A stretch of 64,000 bases of DNA from NCBI GenBank assembly GCA_041665525.1, contig JBAYIS010000008.1, forward strand, positions 65,439 through 129,438. Reading direction: 5' to 3'. Made by a program: the position numbers and the translations under genes. Shown in pieces: positions 25,940 to 35,054 of this stretch. Origin of the DNA: UBA8401 sp041665525. GTDB lineage: Bacteria > Bacteroidota > Ignavibacteria > UBA10030 > UBA8401. The number at the start of each line of letters is the position of its first letter. Position 1 is the first letter of the stretch. The notes beneath the pieces are model-generated. The model ran no database searches. It was not told where the DNA came from and saw only the letters and a list, made by a program, of their open reading frames with translations.

Positions 25940-26575
25940 ATGACTCGCATTCTCATTGCAGACGATCACACCATAGTTCGAAAAGGACTGAAACAGATTC
26001 TTTCCGAAGGGATGAAGAATGTGGAGTTCGGCGAATCAGCAAATGCATCTGAAACCCTCTCTCTTGTTACTTCGAAAAAATTCGACTTTCTCATTCTCGA
26101 CCTTAGTATGCCCGGCAGAAGCGGACTCGATCTGCTGAAAGATATCAAAGCACGGTTCCCAAAACTCCCAATTCTTGTGCTTAGTATGTATCCTGAAGAC
26201 CAGTATGCGCTTCGCGTAGTGAAAGCGGGTGCGATGGGATATCTTACGAAGAACAGTGCACCGGAAGAATTGGTGGCTGCTGTGACGAAAATTCTGAAAG
26301 GGGGGCGGTACATCAGTTCTTCCCTGTCGGAGCAATTATTGTCGATGGTACAGGAAACAAAAAAAGGTGAGGGATACGGATCGCTTTCCGACCGTGAATT
26401 TCAGGTGCTGCAGTACATCGCTTCTGGAAAGACAGTCTCCGACATCGCAGACTCCCTGGCGCTCAGCGTGAAAACTGTCAGCACGTACCGCACCCGAATA
26501 TTGGAAAAATTACACCTCTCCTCCAACGCTGAACTGACGCGCTACGCAATGCAGAACAAGCTCATAGATTTGTAG
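25940..26575 (+). CDS. NarL/FixJ-family response regulator
   Basis: 211 aa from the ATG at 25940. The receiver domain has the acidic pair in ILIADDH, phospho-Asp in ILDLSMPGRSG, and the conserved Lys in YLTKNS. The C-terminal LuxR-type HTH is LSDREFQVLQYIASGKT with recognition helix VKTVSTYRTRILEKL. The frame is open further upstream (to 25862), but that part only overlaps the kinase gene. It follows the REC-PAS kinase at 24493 by 7 bp and is its likely partner. Confidence 0.92.
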   Translation: MTRILIADDHTIVRKGLKQILSEGMKNVEFGESANASETLSLVTSKKFDFLILDLSMPGRSGLDLLKDIKARFPKLPILVLSMYPEDQYALRVVKAGAMGYLTKNSAPEELVAAVTKILKGGRYISSSLSEQLLSMVQETKKGEGYGSLSDREFQVLQYIASGKTVSDIADSLALSVKTVSTYRTRILEKLHLSSNAELTRYAMQNKLIDL

Positions 26576-26653
26576 GACAAACACCTACAAAAGAAATCGC
26601 CATTCTCCGATACTTATTCCCTGTATTAGTTTGTATCGTAAGTCACACCACGT

Positions 26654-27046
26654 ATGCATACACTCGACCATTCGAAATCAGTGAAAGTCTTTATTGTGGA
26701 CGACTCAGAGATCGTTCGAGATCGTCTTACTTCCATGCTGTCCGAAGTAACTTTGATCGACATCATCGGTTATGCGGATAATCCGTTGGCGGCAACGGAA
26801 TCCATCGTTCGCACGAAACCAGATGTGATCATCCTTGATATCTTCTTGACCGGCGGCAGCGGTATTCATGTACTGAAAAACATCCGCGCAAAACAGATCA
26901 CTTCCAAAGTGATCATGTTGACAAACTATGCGCAGGACGAATACCGAAAGAAATGCTTTGAAGAAGGGGCGGATTTTTTCTTCGATAAATCAATCGAATT
27001 CGATAAGGTTGTGGATGTAATTCAGCGACTTTCCGCAGCGGCATGA
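26654..27046 (+). CDS. single-domain response regulator (CheY-like)
   Basis: 130 aa, one receiver domain: VFIVDDSEIVRD (acidic pair), IILDIFLTGGSG (phospho-Asp), VIMLTNY (Thr), FFFDKS (Lys). All five key residues are present, so it should be phosphorylated. There is no output domain. It lies between the NarL-type pair and the membrane kinase at 27094 (47 bp gap) and may be phosphorylated by either. It could act as a phosphate shuttle or bind a partner protein. Confidence 0.88.
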   Translation: MHTLDHSKSVKVFIVDDSEIVRDRLTSMLSEVTLIDIIGYADNPLAATESIVRTKPDVIILDIFLTGGSGIHVLKNIRAKQITSKVIMLTNYAQDEYRKKCFEEGADFFFDKSIEFDKVVDVIQRLSAAA

Positions 27047-27093
27047 AAATTTTTTATCATTTACACTATTTCACTAATTAACGGAGTTACCAT

Positions 27094-29208
27094 ATGAGAC
27101 AAGCAATTTTCAGTCTTGGCGCATTGCTGATGAACCGCCTCAACTATCTGCAAAAATTCGCCATTGTGTTGGTGCTGTTGTTGATCCCGAGCGGCAGTTT
27201 GCTCTATATCGTTGCCACGCAGATCACCCAGAGTGTTGAATATTCGCAGAAGGAATTGACCGGTATCTCGTACAACGCTGCGCTGCGGCAGTTTTACGAA
27301 AAAGTGCAAAGCCATCGAGAATATTCTGTACAATTCTTTTTGGGTGATTCGACTGCTGAGGCCTCGATGGCACAGGCACAGCAGGAGATCGAACTCGCCG
27401 TGTTGAGAGTTGATTCGTCCGATACACAGTTTGGTGATGCTCTTGCCGTGCGGGAACAATGGAAGAACATTAAGATCGACTGGAAGAACTTGAAAAGCCG
27501 TGCGTTCACACATAAGATCGAGAAAAGCGAAGAGCTGCATAATAAGCTCGTTTCCGATGCCCTTGCACTGGTAGTGGATGTGGCCGATAACTCCAATCTG
27601 ACCTTGGATACGGATATTGAAACATACTATCTGATGAACATTACCAACTTCAAGGTGCTTCAGATGACCGAAGCGTTGAGCCAGTCCAAGAATTTGCTTC
27701 GGTCGATCGTCATGACCCCGAAACTCACTCCGGAACAACGAACAGCGTTTACTGTGCAGGCCGGTAATATTCAGCCGCTCATGGCCGATATCGCCGACGC
27801 GGTGAACCGGATTAACACATACAATCAGCCCGTCAGTCCGATCGTCGAACCGTCGTACGTGGACCTAAAATCCAACACCGATCAGTACATTGAATTGCTC
27901 CAGTCAGAAATTCTGGATGATAGTTTGCGCACTCTGCGCGGTATCGATCTGAACGTGATTGAACGGCCTATTAAAGCAGGCTATGATGTGTTCGATGTCC
28001 AGCTGCCGATTCTGAAGAATCTGATCGAGGTGCGCATTACCAATTTGCAGAACCAAGTGTTGATCTACATCGCTGGCACCATACTCGTCCTTATTTTCGT
28101 GTCCTACCTGTTGGGCGGATTTTACAGCTCTGTGATCGATACAGTGCATACACTGGAAGGTGTGGCAACACAACTGAATGAAGGTAAAATTACGGAGGTT
28201 GTCGAAGTGGAAACGAGGGACGAATTAGGACGTGTGGGACGTTCGTTCAACCAGATTGCGCTCAGCCTTCTTTCCCGTAATAAAGAGCTCGAAGAGAACA
28301 GGATCCAGATCGAATCAACGAACCGGGCACTGCGTGAAACACAAACCGCTTTGGTGCAAGGAGAGAAGATGGCGTCCCTCGGTCAAATGGTCGCCGGCCT
28401 GGCACACGAAATCAACACTCCGCTTGGCTATGTGAAGAACAATATTGAAATGATGATTGGTAATCAACAGACCATCAACGATGCGGTGGAACAGTACCGC
28501 AAACTGTTGGATATGCTGGTGAACGGTGTGGAGGACGGATTGGAGCAAACCGTGACGGATCTGGCGAACCTTTCCACTGAACTTGAAAAGAACACTGTGC
28601 TGGAAGACAGTAAGACGATGTTGTCGCAGGCGCTCGTCGGAACGGAACGCATCCAGGAATTGATCAAGAACTTGCGCGAATTCTCCCGTCTGGATGAAGC
28701 AGACCTTGCAAAGGTAGACCTGAACAGTGCGCTTGATGCAACGTTGGTCATTGCCAATAACGTAATTAAAAACAAAGCAGTGGTCAAAAAAGATTACCAG
28801 CCGAATCTGATGGCGGAATGTTATCCTGCGCAATACAACCAGGTAGTCCTGAACCTACTGACAAATGCTGCACAGGCAATCGACGGTCAGGGAACAATCA
28901 CAATTCGTACATACAAGGAACCGGGCAACCCGGATATGGCGGTCGTTAAGATCTCTGATACCGGAAAAGGAATTGCACGTGAAAACATCAGCAAGATCTT
29001 CGAGCCGTTTTTCACGACGAAAAAGGTCGGAGAAGGAACGGGCCTCGGGCTTTCCATATCCTACAAGATCATTGAAAAGCACGGTGGATCGATCAAAGTA
29101 GAGAGCGAAGTCGGCCGCGGTACGGATTTCTTCGTCCGTATCCCGGTGGTACAACCGCGACTTGCAAAGAAAGAATCCGCACCGGCAATGCAGCCGAGCG
29201 TGAATTAA
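27094..29208 (+). CDS. membrane sensor histidine kinase with HAMP domain
   Basis: 704 aa. TM1 (~20-43), a large extracytoplasmic helical sensor (~44-320), TM2 (QVLIYIAGTILVLIFVSYLL, ~322-346), HAMP (ETRDELGRVGRSFN) and a coiled coil precede a dimerisation/H-box at AGLAHEINTPLGYVKNN (His near 438). This is followed by a long helical insertion and HATPase_c with NLLTNAAQAID (N box), SDTGKGI (G1), FEPFFTTK (F box) and GTGLGLSI (G2). The sensor region is long and helix-rich, like four-helix-bundle chemoreceptor inputs. GGAG seven bases before the ATG supports the start. It is followed at 39 bp by the dual-REC protein at 29248. Confidence 0.9.
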   Translation: MRQAIFSLGALLMNRLNYLQKFAIVLVLLLIPSGSLLYIVATQITQSVEYSQKELTGISYNAALRQFYEKVQSHREYSVQFFLGDSTAEASMAQAQQEIELAVLRVDSSDTQFGDALAVREQWKNIKIDWKNLKSRAFTHKIEKSEELHNKLVSDALALVVDVADNSNLTLDTDIETYYLMNITNFKVLQMTEALSQSKNLLRSIVMTPKLTPEQRTAFTVQAGNIQPLMADIADAVNRINTYNQPVSPIVEPSYVDLKSNTDQYIELLQSEILDDSLRTLRGIDLNVIERPIKAGYDVFDVQLPILKNLIEVRITNLQNQVLIYIAGTILVLIFVSYLLGGFYSSVIDTVHTLEGVATQLNEGKITEVVEVETRDELGRVGRSFNQIALSLLSRNKELEENRIQIESTNRALRETQTALVQGEKMASLGQMVAGLAHEINTPLGYVKNNIEMMIGNQQTINDAVEQYRKLLDMLVNGVEDGLEQTVTDLANLSTELEKNTVLEDSKTMLSQALVGTERIQELIKNLREFSRLDEADLAKVDLNSALDATLVIANNVIKNKAVVKKDYQPNLMAECYPAQYNQVVLNLLTNAAQAIDGQGTITIRTYKEPGNPDMAVVKISDTGKGIARENISKIFEPFFTTKKVGEGTGLGLSISYKIIEKHGGSIKVESEVGRGTDFFVRIPVVQPRLAKKESAPAMQPSVN

Positions 29209-29247
29209 AGGATTATGTAATCAGTGATGTGATAAGGAGATACGATC

Positions 29248-30243
29248 ATGGCAAAACCTATAGTGGAAGAAAAAGCGAACATCCTGTTCGTCGATGACGA
29301 ACCAATGATTCTTTCGTCATTAAACATGTTGTTTAAAAGCAAGTATAAGGTCTATCTGGCGGAGAATGGTTTTGATGCGCTGGAAATCATCAAATCGGTT
29401 CCGATTAAAGTCGTGGTGAGTGATCAGCGCATGCCCGGAATGCTCGGCCACGAACTTCTTCGGCAAGTAAAGGAGATTAGTCCGAACAGTGTCCGAATGC
29501 TGCTGACAGGATATTCCGATCTTGATGCGATCATCGGTTCGGTGAACGCTGGAGAGGTCTTCCGTTTCATCAACAAACCGTGGCAGGGAGAGTTCATGCT
29601 GTATGTTGTGAAGCTCGGCGTGGAAATCTATGACAAGGTGACGAAACTGCAAGAAGACGAGATGCAGAAGAAGGAAGAGACGATCACCGAGGAGAATCCC
29701 GTTTCCGGACACCGCGTCCACATCGAGGTCGAAGAAGAAAGTCCCACAGTTCTTTTCGTGGATTATAGCGAAGAAGAAACCGGCAGGCTTGTGGATAAAT
29801 ACGGCAGCGCTTTCAATGCGGTGGCAGTGAACTCCATCGATGCAGCATTCCAGGAAATGGCGAAGAAGCCGGTATCGGTCATCGTCAGCAACATCAATTT
29901 CGGCGATGTGGACGGAGTCAGTTTTCTGGATACGGTGCGTCGTGAATATCCGAACACCGTTTCTGTGATTCTCACAGAAGTGAAAGACGCACAGCTGGCA
30001 ATCCGGTCGATCAATGAACTCAACGTCTTCCGTTATCTGGTAAAACCGATGCCGGAAGATCAAATTTCTCATACCCTGGAAAAAGCGATTGAACGGAGCA
30101 AAGCATTCAAAGCGACTCCGCATAAGAACGTCCTGAAAATGGCAGAGGAAATCGCACCGGAACGGTTGGTTCGTAATGAAGAAAGTACGTTGCGGTTGCG
30201 GTTGCGAGCAGCTCAGGCGCTCCTGTCAAAGAATAAACACTGA
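29248..30243 (+). CDS. dual receiver protein: intact REC plus pseudo-REC
   Basis: 331 aa. REC1 (~10-130): LFVDDEP, phospho-Asp in VVVSDQRMPGM, MLLTGYS, and Lys in FINKPW, as in RpfG-like receivers. REC2 (~165-285) keeps the fold (VILTEVK and YLVKPM) but has VDYSEE for the acidic pair and VSNINFGDVDG where the phospho-Asp should be (Asp to Asn). It therefore cannot be phosphorylated in the normal way. The C-terminal ~45 aa are charged and helical, with no known output domain. AAGGAG precedes the ATG. It probably takes phosphate from the kinase at 27094 and acts by protein contact. The repeat-protein genes follow directly after a terminator. Confidence 0.88.
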   Translation: MAKPIVEEKANILFVDDEPMILSSLNMLFKSKYKVYLAENGFDALEIIKSVPIKVVVSDQRMPGMLGHELLRQVKEISPNSVRMLLTGYSDLDAIIGSVNAGEVFRFINKPWQGEFMLYVVKLGVEIYDKVTKLQEDEMQKKEETITEENPVSGHRVHIEVEEESPTVLFVDYSEEETGRLVDKYGSAFNAVAVNSIDAAFQEMAKKPVSVIVSNINFGDVDGVSFLDTVRREYPNTVSVILTEVKDAQLAIRSINELNVFRYLVKPMPEDQISHTLEKAIERSKAFKATPHKNVLKMAEEIAPERLVRNEESTLRLRLRAAQALLSKNKH

Positions 30244-30286
30244 ATACGGCAGACTCATCATCGGATTGCTTATGACGAAGGTGAAC

Positions 30287-30322
30287 ACAACAAACCCCGC
30301 CGCCCCACGCGGGGTTTGTTGT
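30287..30322 (+). terminator. intrinsic terminator after the dual-REC gene
   Basis: A perfect 14-bp stem, ACAACAAACCCCGC (30287-30300) with GCGGGGTTTGTTGT (30309-30322), around an 8-nt loop. The T-richness is within and just after the 3' arm. It separates the signalling genes from the first repeat-protein gene, which starts 38 bp later. Confidence 0.85.
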
Positions 30323-30360
30323 TTAAATCGCCAAACGGCCTCTTACGCTAAGTAAAGCAG

Positions 30361-32409
30361 ATGCAGAATATCTCACAAAAAATTATCGGGGCGGAATACC
30401 TTACAGAGGTGATCGCCTATCTGAAGAACGCCGATAAATTCGTGCGCCAGGGAGAGATACACCGGGCGCTGGATGAGATTATGCATGCCCGCGAAAAAAA
30501 TCCCACCATCATGTACGCCCGGGCATATGAGGAATATGTCCGTTCCGTGCTTTTGAAGCAGACCGAAGCAGGCGAGAACGGCAGCGGTACATCATCGAAA
30601 GAATTGGTGATTGAACAACTGATGCCGACTCTGGAAAAGATCCTTGACCTTGCGATCAAAGAAGTGAAACGCAGCGCCGTTACCGCCTACAAGCAGAAGG
30701 AAGTATACGCTCTGCAGCGCCAGCAGGAAGAAGAACAGAGGAATGAAGAGCACCTTCGTACCGCCAGCCTCGCCAAAAAAATATCGGATTATCTAAAGCG
30801 GGCGCGTGAACTGGAATCCCACGGCGATTTCCACAACGCATTAAACGAGGTAGCCCGCGCGTTCATGCTCGATCCGACCGATGAACGGATTCTCCAAATC
30901 GAAGAAGAGATCAAGAGTACACAGGAAAAGCAGACCCAGGTGGAAGAATCGGATCGGCGCCAAAAACAAAAGAGTGAAGAATTGCGCCGTGAAGAGTTGT
31001 TTGATATCTGGCGGCATCAGCGGGATCAGGAAAAAGAGGTAGAAACGAAGAAGAAGGAAGAAGCGTACAAACAAGCGCGGTCGCAAAAGATTCGGGAATA
31101 TATGCAGGTAGCTCGCAGCCTGTTTGCAGAACACAAACTGGAAGAGGCACTCAGTCAGCTGGCATTTTTGATGGTGCTCGATCCGCTGAACGAGGATGTG
31201 CTGAGTTTAAATTGGAAGATCAGGGAAGAACAGACAAAGAAACACGAAGAGAATATTGCGAAAAGGAAACTGCAGATCGAGGAAGAGAAGAAGAAAGAGG
31301 AATCGATCCGCATTGCTGTATTGAAGAGTCTGGAAAAAGCTGCTGAATATCTCGAACAGCGGAAATTCAGTGAAGCCCTCCGGGTGATCACGCAGGCGTA
31401 TTTCATCGATCCGTCCAACGAAGCGGTGATCGCAATGGAAAAGAAGGTGATGACCGCGGAGGATGAAGCGCTTCGCTCTGAAGAGGAGCAGCGAAAACAA
31501 CAGGAAGAGGAGCGTCGGCGGCTGCAGGAAACGGAACTCCATCGCCTTGCGATCGAGCAGCAAAAACGGGAACAGATGCGGGAACATATCGAAGCAGAAT
31601 CGAAGCTCCTCCGCAATGAAGAAGAAGTACTGTTATTCCTCTCAAAAGCACGCGGCTATTTCAGTCAGGGCAGTTACGACGAGGCTCTGTCACAAATCGC
31701 AAAAGCGTTTAAGATCAATCCGTTTGATGAAGAGATCGCCAAACTCCAACGGGAGATCCTGGATGCGCAAAAGAAATCCAAACTTGCGAAATACTCCTCT
31801 ATGCAGGCAGTGCTGGAACCGGATACTTCTGCCGATGAAGCGACCACCGTTGTCATCCAACAGCATATGGAAAAGGCAAAACGCCTGAAAACCTCATTCC
31901 AGTATCAGGAAGCATTGGATGAAATAGCGCAGGGATATCGCCACGATCCGATGAATGAACAGCTTTTTTCTCTTGAAGGAGAGATTCAGCAGGAATTCCT
32001 GAAATATGAAGAGGAGAAACAACGCGAGGATGAAGTATCAAAGAAGAATCAAGGGATTAAGAAGAGTCTTGCAATGGCTCGCGAAGCGCTTTCCCGCGAA
32101 GCGTACGGAGAAGCATTGGGATGGGTCGATTATGCGATGAGCTTCGATATGCAGCGGTTTGAAACCCTGCAAATGAGAGATGAAATAGAACGCGCCCAAC
32201 GCCAGTTGGACGAACAAAAAGCCAATGAGGATAAAGAGCTGGTCATTCAGTTCCACTTGAGCAAAGCGATGGAATTCATCTCTGAAAACAGGACATTTGA
32301 AGCGATTTTTGAAGTAGATCTGGCATTACGGCTGAATCCGAACCATATCGGAGCCCTTTCTATGCGGAAAAAACTGAGCGAAACACGCGGAGAATCAATA
32401 ACAGCGTAG
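30361..32409 (+). CDS. helical-repeat / coiled-coil protein A (8 repeats), unknown function
   Basis: 682 aa, no signal peptide, no enzyme motif. I count eight degenerate TPR-like helix pairs following the pattern I-x2-YL-x2-A-x9-AL-x2-I-x2-A-x3-DP-x-N-x3-x2-L-E (for example KISDYLKRARELESHGDFHN). They are joined by very charged Glu/Lys/Arg/Gln spacers likely to form long helices. Repeat 1 is followed by a head region (AYEEYVRSVL... then IKEVKRSA) also present in the next two genes. The architecture suggests an elongated cytoplasmic scaffold or filament. It lies 3' of the kinase and dual-REC genes. I do not recognise the family beyond the TPR-like helices. Confidence 0.75.
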   Translation: MQNISQKIIGAEYLTEVIAYLKNADKFVRQGEIHRALDEIMHAREKNPTIMYARAYEEYVRSVLLKQTEAGENGSGTSSKELVIEQLMPTLEKILDLAIKEVKRSAVTAYKQKEVYALQRQQEEEQRNEEHLRTASLAKKISDYLKRARELESHGDFHNALNEVARAFMLDPTDERILQIEEEIKSTQEKQTQVEESDRRQKQKSEELRREELFDIWRHQRDQEKEVETKKKEEAYKQARSQKIREYMQVARSLFAEHKLEEALSQLAFLMVLDPLNEDVLSLNWKIREEQTKKHEENIAKRKLQIEEEKKKEESIRIAVLKSLEKAAEYLEQRKFSEALRVITQAYFIDPSNEAVIAMEKKVMTAEDEALRSEEEQRKQQEEERRRLQETELHRLAIEQQKREQMREHIEAESKLLRNEEEVLLFLSKARGYFSQGSYDEALSQIAKAFKINPFDEEIAKLQREILDAQKKSKLAKYSSMQAVLEPDTSADEATTVVIQQHMEKAKRLKTSFQYQEALDEIAQGYRHDPMNEQLFSLEGEIQQEFLKYEEEKQREDEVSKKNQGIKKSLAMAREALSREAYGEALGWVDYAMSFDMQRFETLQMRDEIERAQRQLDEQKANEDKELVIQFHLSKAMEFISENRTFEAIFEVDLALRLNPNHIGALSMRKKLSETRGESITA

Positions 32410-32442
32410 AATAGGCTTATAATATTCTAATACCTTCCCCGG

Positions 32443-32471
32443 TTGACATCCATCAGTAATTTATTTAAGAT
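32443..32471 (+). promoter_or_regulatory. sigma70-type promoter of repeat-protein genes B and C
   Basis: TTGACA (32443-32448), 17-base spacer, TAAGAT (32466-32471), ending 36 bp before the ATG of gene B. Confidence 0.75.
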
Positions 32472-32507
32472 AGAGTAGTTAATTGTGAAAAACCCCAAAA
32501 ACTGAAG

Positions 32508-35054
32508 ATGGCCAGTCCTCCAGAAAATACGTCTTTACCGGCATCTGAGCGCATGAAAGAAGTGGCGCTCCTACTGAAACAGGCTGATAAGCTTGTGAAA
32601 GAAGGAGATCTTGCTACTGCATTGGATTTGATCGCGAAAGCCCGATCGTATGATTCACGGCATTTATATGCACTGGCTTATGAAGAGCGTGTCCGCACGC
32701 TGTTAAATGCCAAACAGGCGGAAGAGGCAAAAAAGGGGACAAAACAGGCAACCGCTGCTCCAGCAACCTCATCGGAACCGACCGCAGAACAAAAGATAGC
32801 TCCATCACTTCAACACCTTTCAAATCTTGCTATTATCGAAGCGCAGCACAGCGCTGCCGTTGCTGCCCAGCAAGAGCAGGCAGTTGAACTGCATAAAAAA
32901 GAAGAAGAAGCGAAGAGCAAGAACGATGAGTTGCGCCGCAATGCTATCGAATCCAAGATCGCCGCTTTCCTTGCGCGGGCAAACGGATATTTCCAGAGGA
33001 AAGAATATAACAGGGCATTGGATGAGATTGCCCGAGCATATCTTCTGGATCCTGTTAATGACAAGATCCATACCCTTGAAGATACCATCAGGAAAGCACA
33101 GGAAGATTCTCGCCGTGACGAGGAGGTAGATCGACAGCGGAAAATGGAAGAAGACCGTCTGAAGAGGCAGGAACTTCTCAAATCGCAGACACAACAGTAT
33201 CAAAAAGAAAAAGAAGAAAAAGTAAAACGGGAAGAACATGAGCGGAAACGTGCACAGGAAGAAAAGGTTAAGCAATATCTTGCGCATGTGAACGAGTTGT
33301 ATCTTGCCAACAAGCTGGATGAAGCGTTAAGCGAACTTGCATTTGTAGTAGTTATCGATCCGCTCAACGAAGAGGTCCTCCGTCTCGAACAGAGGATTCT
33401 TGAGATGCAGGAAAAACAGCAACAGCAGCAACTGGAACAATACCAACGGCAGCTGGAGGAGCGGCAGAAGAAACGCGAAGCGATCGTCGCCACCATCCGG
33501 AAGCATATCGCCAATGCAGACCAGCTTGCCAAGCAGCAGAAATTCACCGATGCACTGCGGACGATCACCCGGGCAACGGTGCTCGACCCTATCAATGACG
33601 AGCTGCAGGATTGCGAACGGCGGATTCTTGCATTGCAGGAAGAGCATTTTCGCCGTGAAGAAGAGAGTAAACGCGAATTACAAGACCAAATCCGTCGGCA
33701 GCAGGAAGAAGAAATTAAGCGGATGGAACACTCCGATCGCGAACGTGTGCTGGAAGGGGAATCCGAAGAGAATCTTGCCCGACAGAAAGCGGATAAAGAA
33801 AAGATACAGCATTATCTAAGCCGCGCAAAACAATTCCTTTCCGATCATCAATTCGAAGTTGCACTGGGTGAAGTGGCGCTCGCCTTTATCATCAATCCGT
33901 TCGACAGTGATGTGAAGAAAGTGGAACAGCAGATTCTTGCCGAACGGGAAGAACATCAGGCTAAACATCAGAGCACGGTGCAAAAAGCATTGATGGATGA
34001 AGAGAAGAGTAAGAGCGATCTTACCGGAAAGATTCAAATGCACCTGATGGAAGCGGAACGGTTGCGCGGCATGCGGCAGTTCAGCAAGGCATTTAATGAA
34101 GTGGCAAAGGCATTCATTCTGGATCCGCTTAATCTGGAGATACAGCAGTACGAACAGAAACTGCAGGTTGAGTTTGACGATTTCCTTGCAGAAGAACATG
34201 TGCGAAGAACTCAGGACGAGAAATCAAAGGTAATACAGCGGCATATACAACACGCAACGGAATTCCTGGAACGGGATCTCTTTGAGGAAGCATTGTCGGA
34301 AGTTGCAGGCGGGCTGCTGAACGATGAACACCATCACGACCTTTTGGAACTCAAACAAAAGATCACATTTGCGGCTGCAGAGTGGAATGGACGCCAGCGA
34401 GAAGAATCCCGGAATCTGGAGATCCAGAAGCTGCTCGTAGTTGCAAGGGAGTATCTGACCGTGGAAAAATTCGATGAAGCAAAGATCGCAGTCAATAAAG
34501 CGCTGGAATTTGATCCCAACCGTGCCGAATCACTTTCACTTCTTGAAGATATTGAATCGGTTTTTTCTCAATCACATGACTTGAAACAATCCGAAATTCG
34601 CACGGAAAAAGTGTCCGGCCATCTGGCGCAGGCACAAAGTTATTTGATGGCCAATGTGCTGGATAAAGCGCTCGTCGAAATCTTGTCCGGCCTGGTAATC
34701 GAACCATCCAATACTGAATTGCTGAACCTGGAACTGCGAGTGACCGCTCTGCACGATGCGAAGTTGTCGGCAATGCATTCTACAGCGCTTTCATCGTCTT
34801 CATCCACGCACCGTATTTCGAAAGAAGAGCAGGACCGTCTCATTCGCATCCATATCCGTGTGGCCACCGAGTTCCGCGCTCAAAAGGAATATTCCAAAGC
34901 GCTGGACGAAATTGCGCACGGACTGACTGTTGACATGCTGAATTCGGAATTGCTCCGTCTTGATGCAGAGATTCGGGGTGAACAGACAGAGCATGACCTG
35001 AAGTCTGCGCAAGGCCTTAAATTGATCTATTCCAGCGGACAAGCGACCGGCTGA
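32508..35054 (+). CDS. helical-repeat / coiled-coil protein B (10 repeats), unknown function
   Basis: 848 aa, a paralogue of the protein at 30361. Ten units are visible, the clearest being KIAAFLARANGYFQRKEYNR followed by ALDEIARAYLLDPVND, and KVKQYLAHVNELYLANKLDE followed by ALSELAFVVVIDPLNE. Units 2-6 align in order with units 2-6 of protein A, spacer positions included. The N-terminal unit plus head (YALAYEERVRTLL) is the best conserved region among the three proteins. Spacers are rich in Glu, Gln, Lys and Arg. There is no signal peptide or membrane segment, so it is cytoplasmic. It has its own promoter, and its stop overlaps the start of gene C by one base (TGATG). Function unknown. Confidence 0.75.
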   Translation: MASPPENTSLPASERMKEVALLLKQADKLVKEGDLATALDLIAKARSYDSRHLYALAYEERVRTLLNAKQAEEAKKGTKQATAAPATSSEPTAEQKIAPSLQHLSNLAIIEAQHSAAVAAQQEQAVELHKKEEEAKSKNDELRRNAIESKIAAFLARANGYFQRKEYNRALDEIARAYLLDPVNDKIHTLEDTIRKAQEDSRRDEEVDRQRKMEEDRLKRQELLKSQTQQYQKEKEEKVKREEHERKRAQEEKVKQYLAHVNELYLANKLDEALSELAFVVVIDPLNEEVLRLEQRILEMQEKQQQQQLEQYQRQLEERQKKREAIVATIRKHIANADQLAKQQKFTDALRTITRATVLDPINDELQDCERRILALQEEHFRREEESKRELQDQIRRQQEEEIKRMEHSDRERVLEGESEENLARQKADKEKIQHYLSRAKQFLSDHQFEVALGEVALAFIINPFDSDVKKVEQQILAEREEHQAKHQSTVQKALMDEEKSKSDLTGKIQMHLMEAERLRGMRQFSKAFNEVAKAFILDPLNLEIQQYEQKLQVEFDDFLAEEHVRRTQDEKSKVIQRHIQHATEFLERDLFEEALSEVAGGLLNDEHHHDLLELKQKITFAAAEWNGRQREESRNLEIQKLLVVAREYLTVEKFDEAKIAVNKALEFDPNRAESLSLLEDIESVFSQSHDLKQSEIRTEKVSGHLAQAQSYLMANVLDKALVEILSGLVIEPSNTELLNLELRVTALHDAKLSAMHSTALSSSSSTHRISKEEQDRLIRIHIRVATEFRAQKEYSKALDEIAHGLTVDMLNSELLRLDAEIRGEQTEHDLKSAQGLKLIYSSGQATG

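Noticed and set aside
27061..27738. 225-aa minus-strand frame inside the kinase gene at 27094
   Set aside because: Antisense shadow; His/Gln-rich translation without motif, opposite a gene with a clear start and full domain set.
29320..30123. 267-aa minus-strand frame opposite the dual-REC gene
   Set aside because: Antisense shadow; the plus strand encodes two recognisable receiver domains.
30361..35054. Idea that the repeats are a DNA satellite or CRISPR-like array
   Set aside because: The repetition is only at protein level and degenerate; there are no identical DNA repeats with regular spacers.
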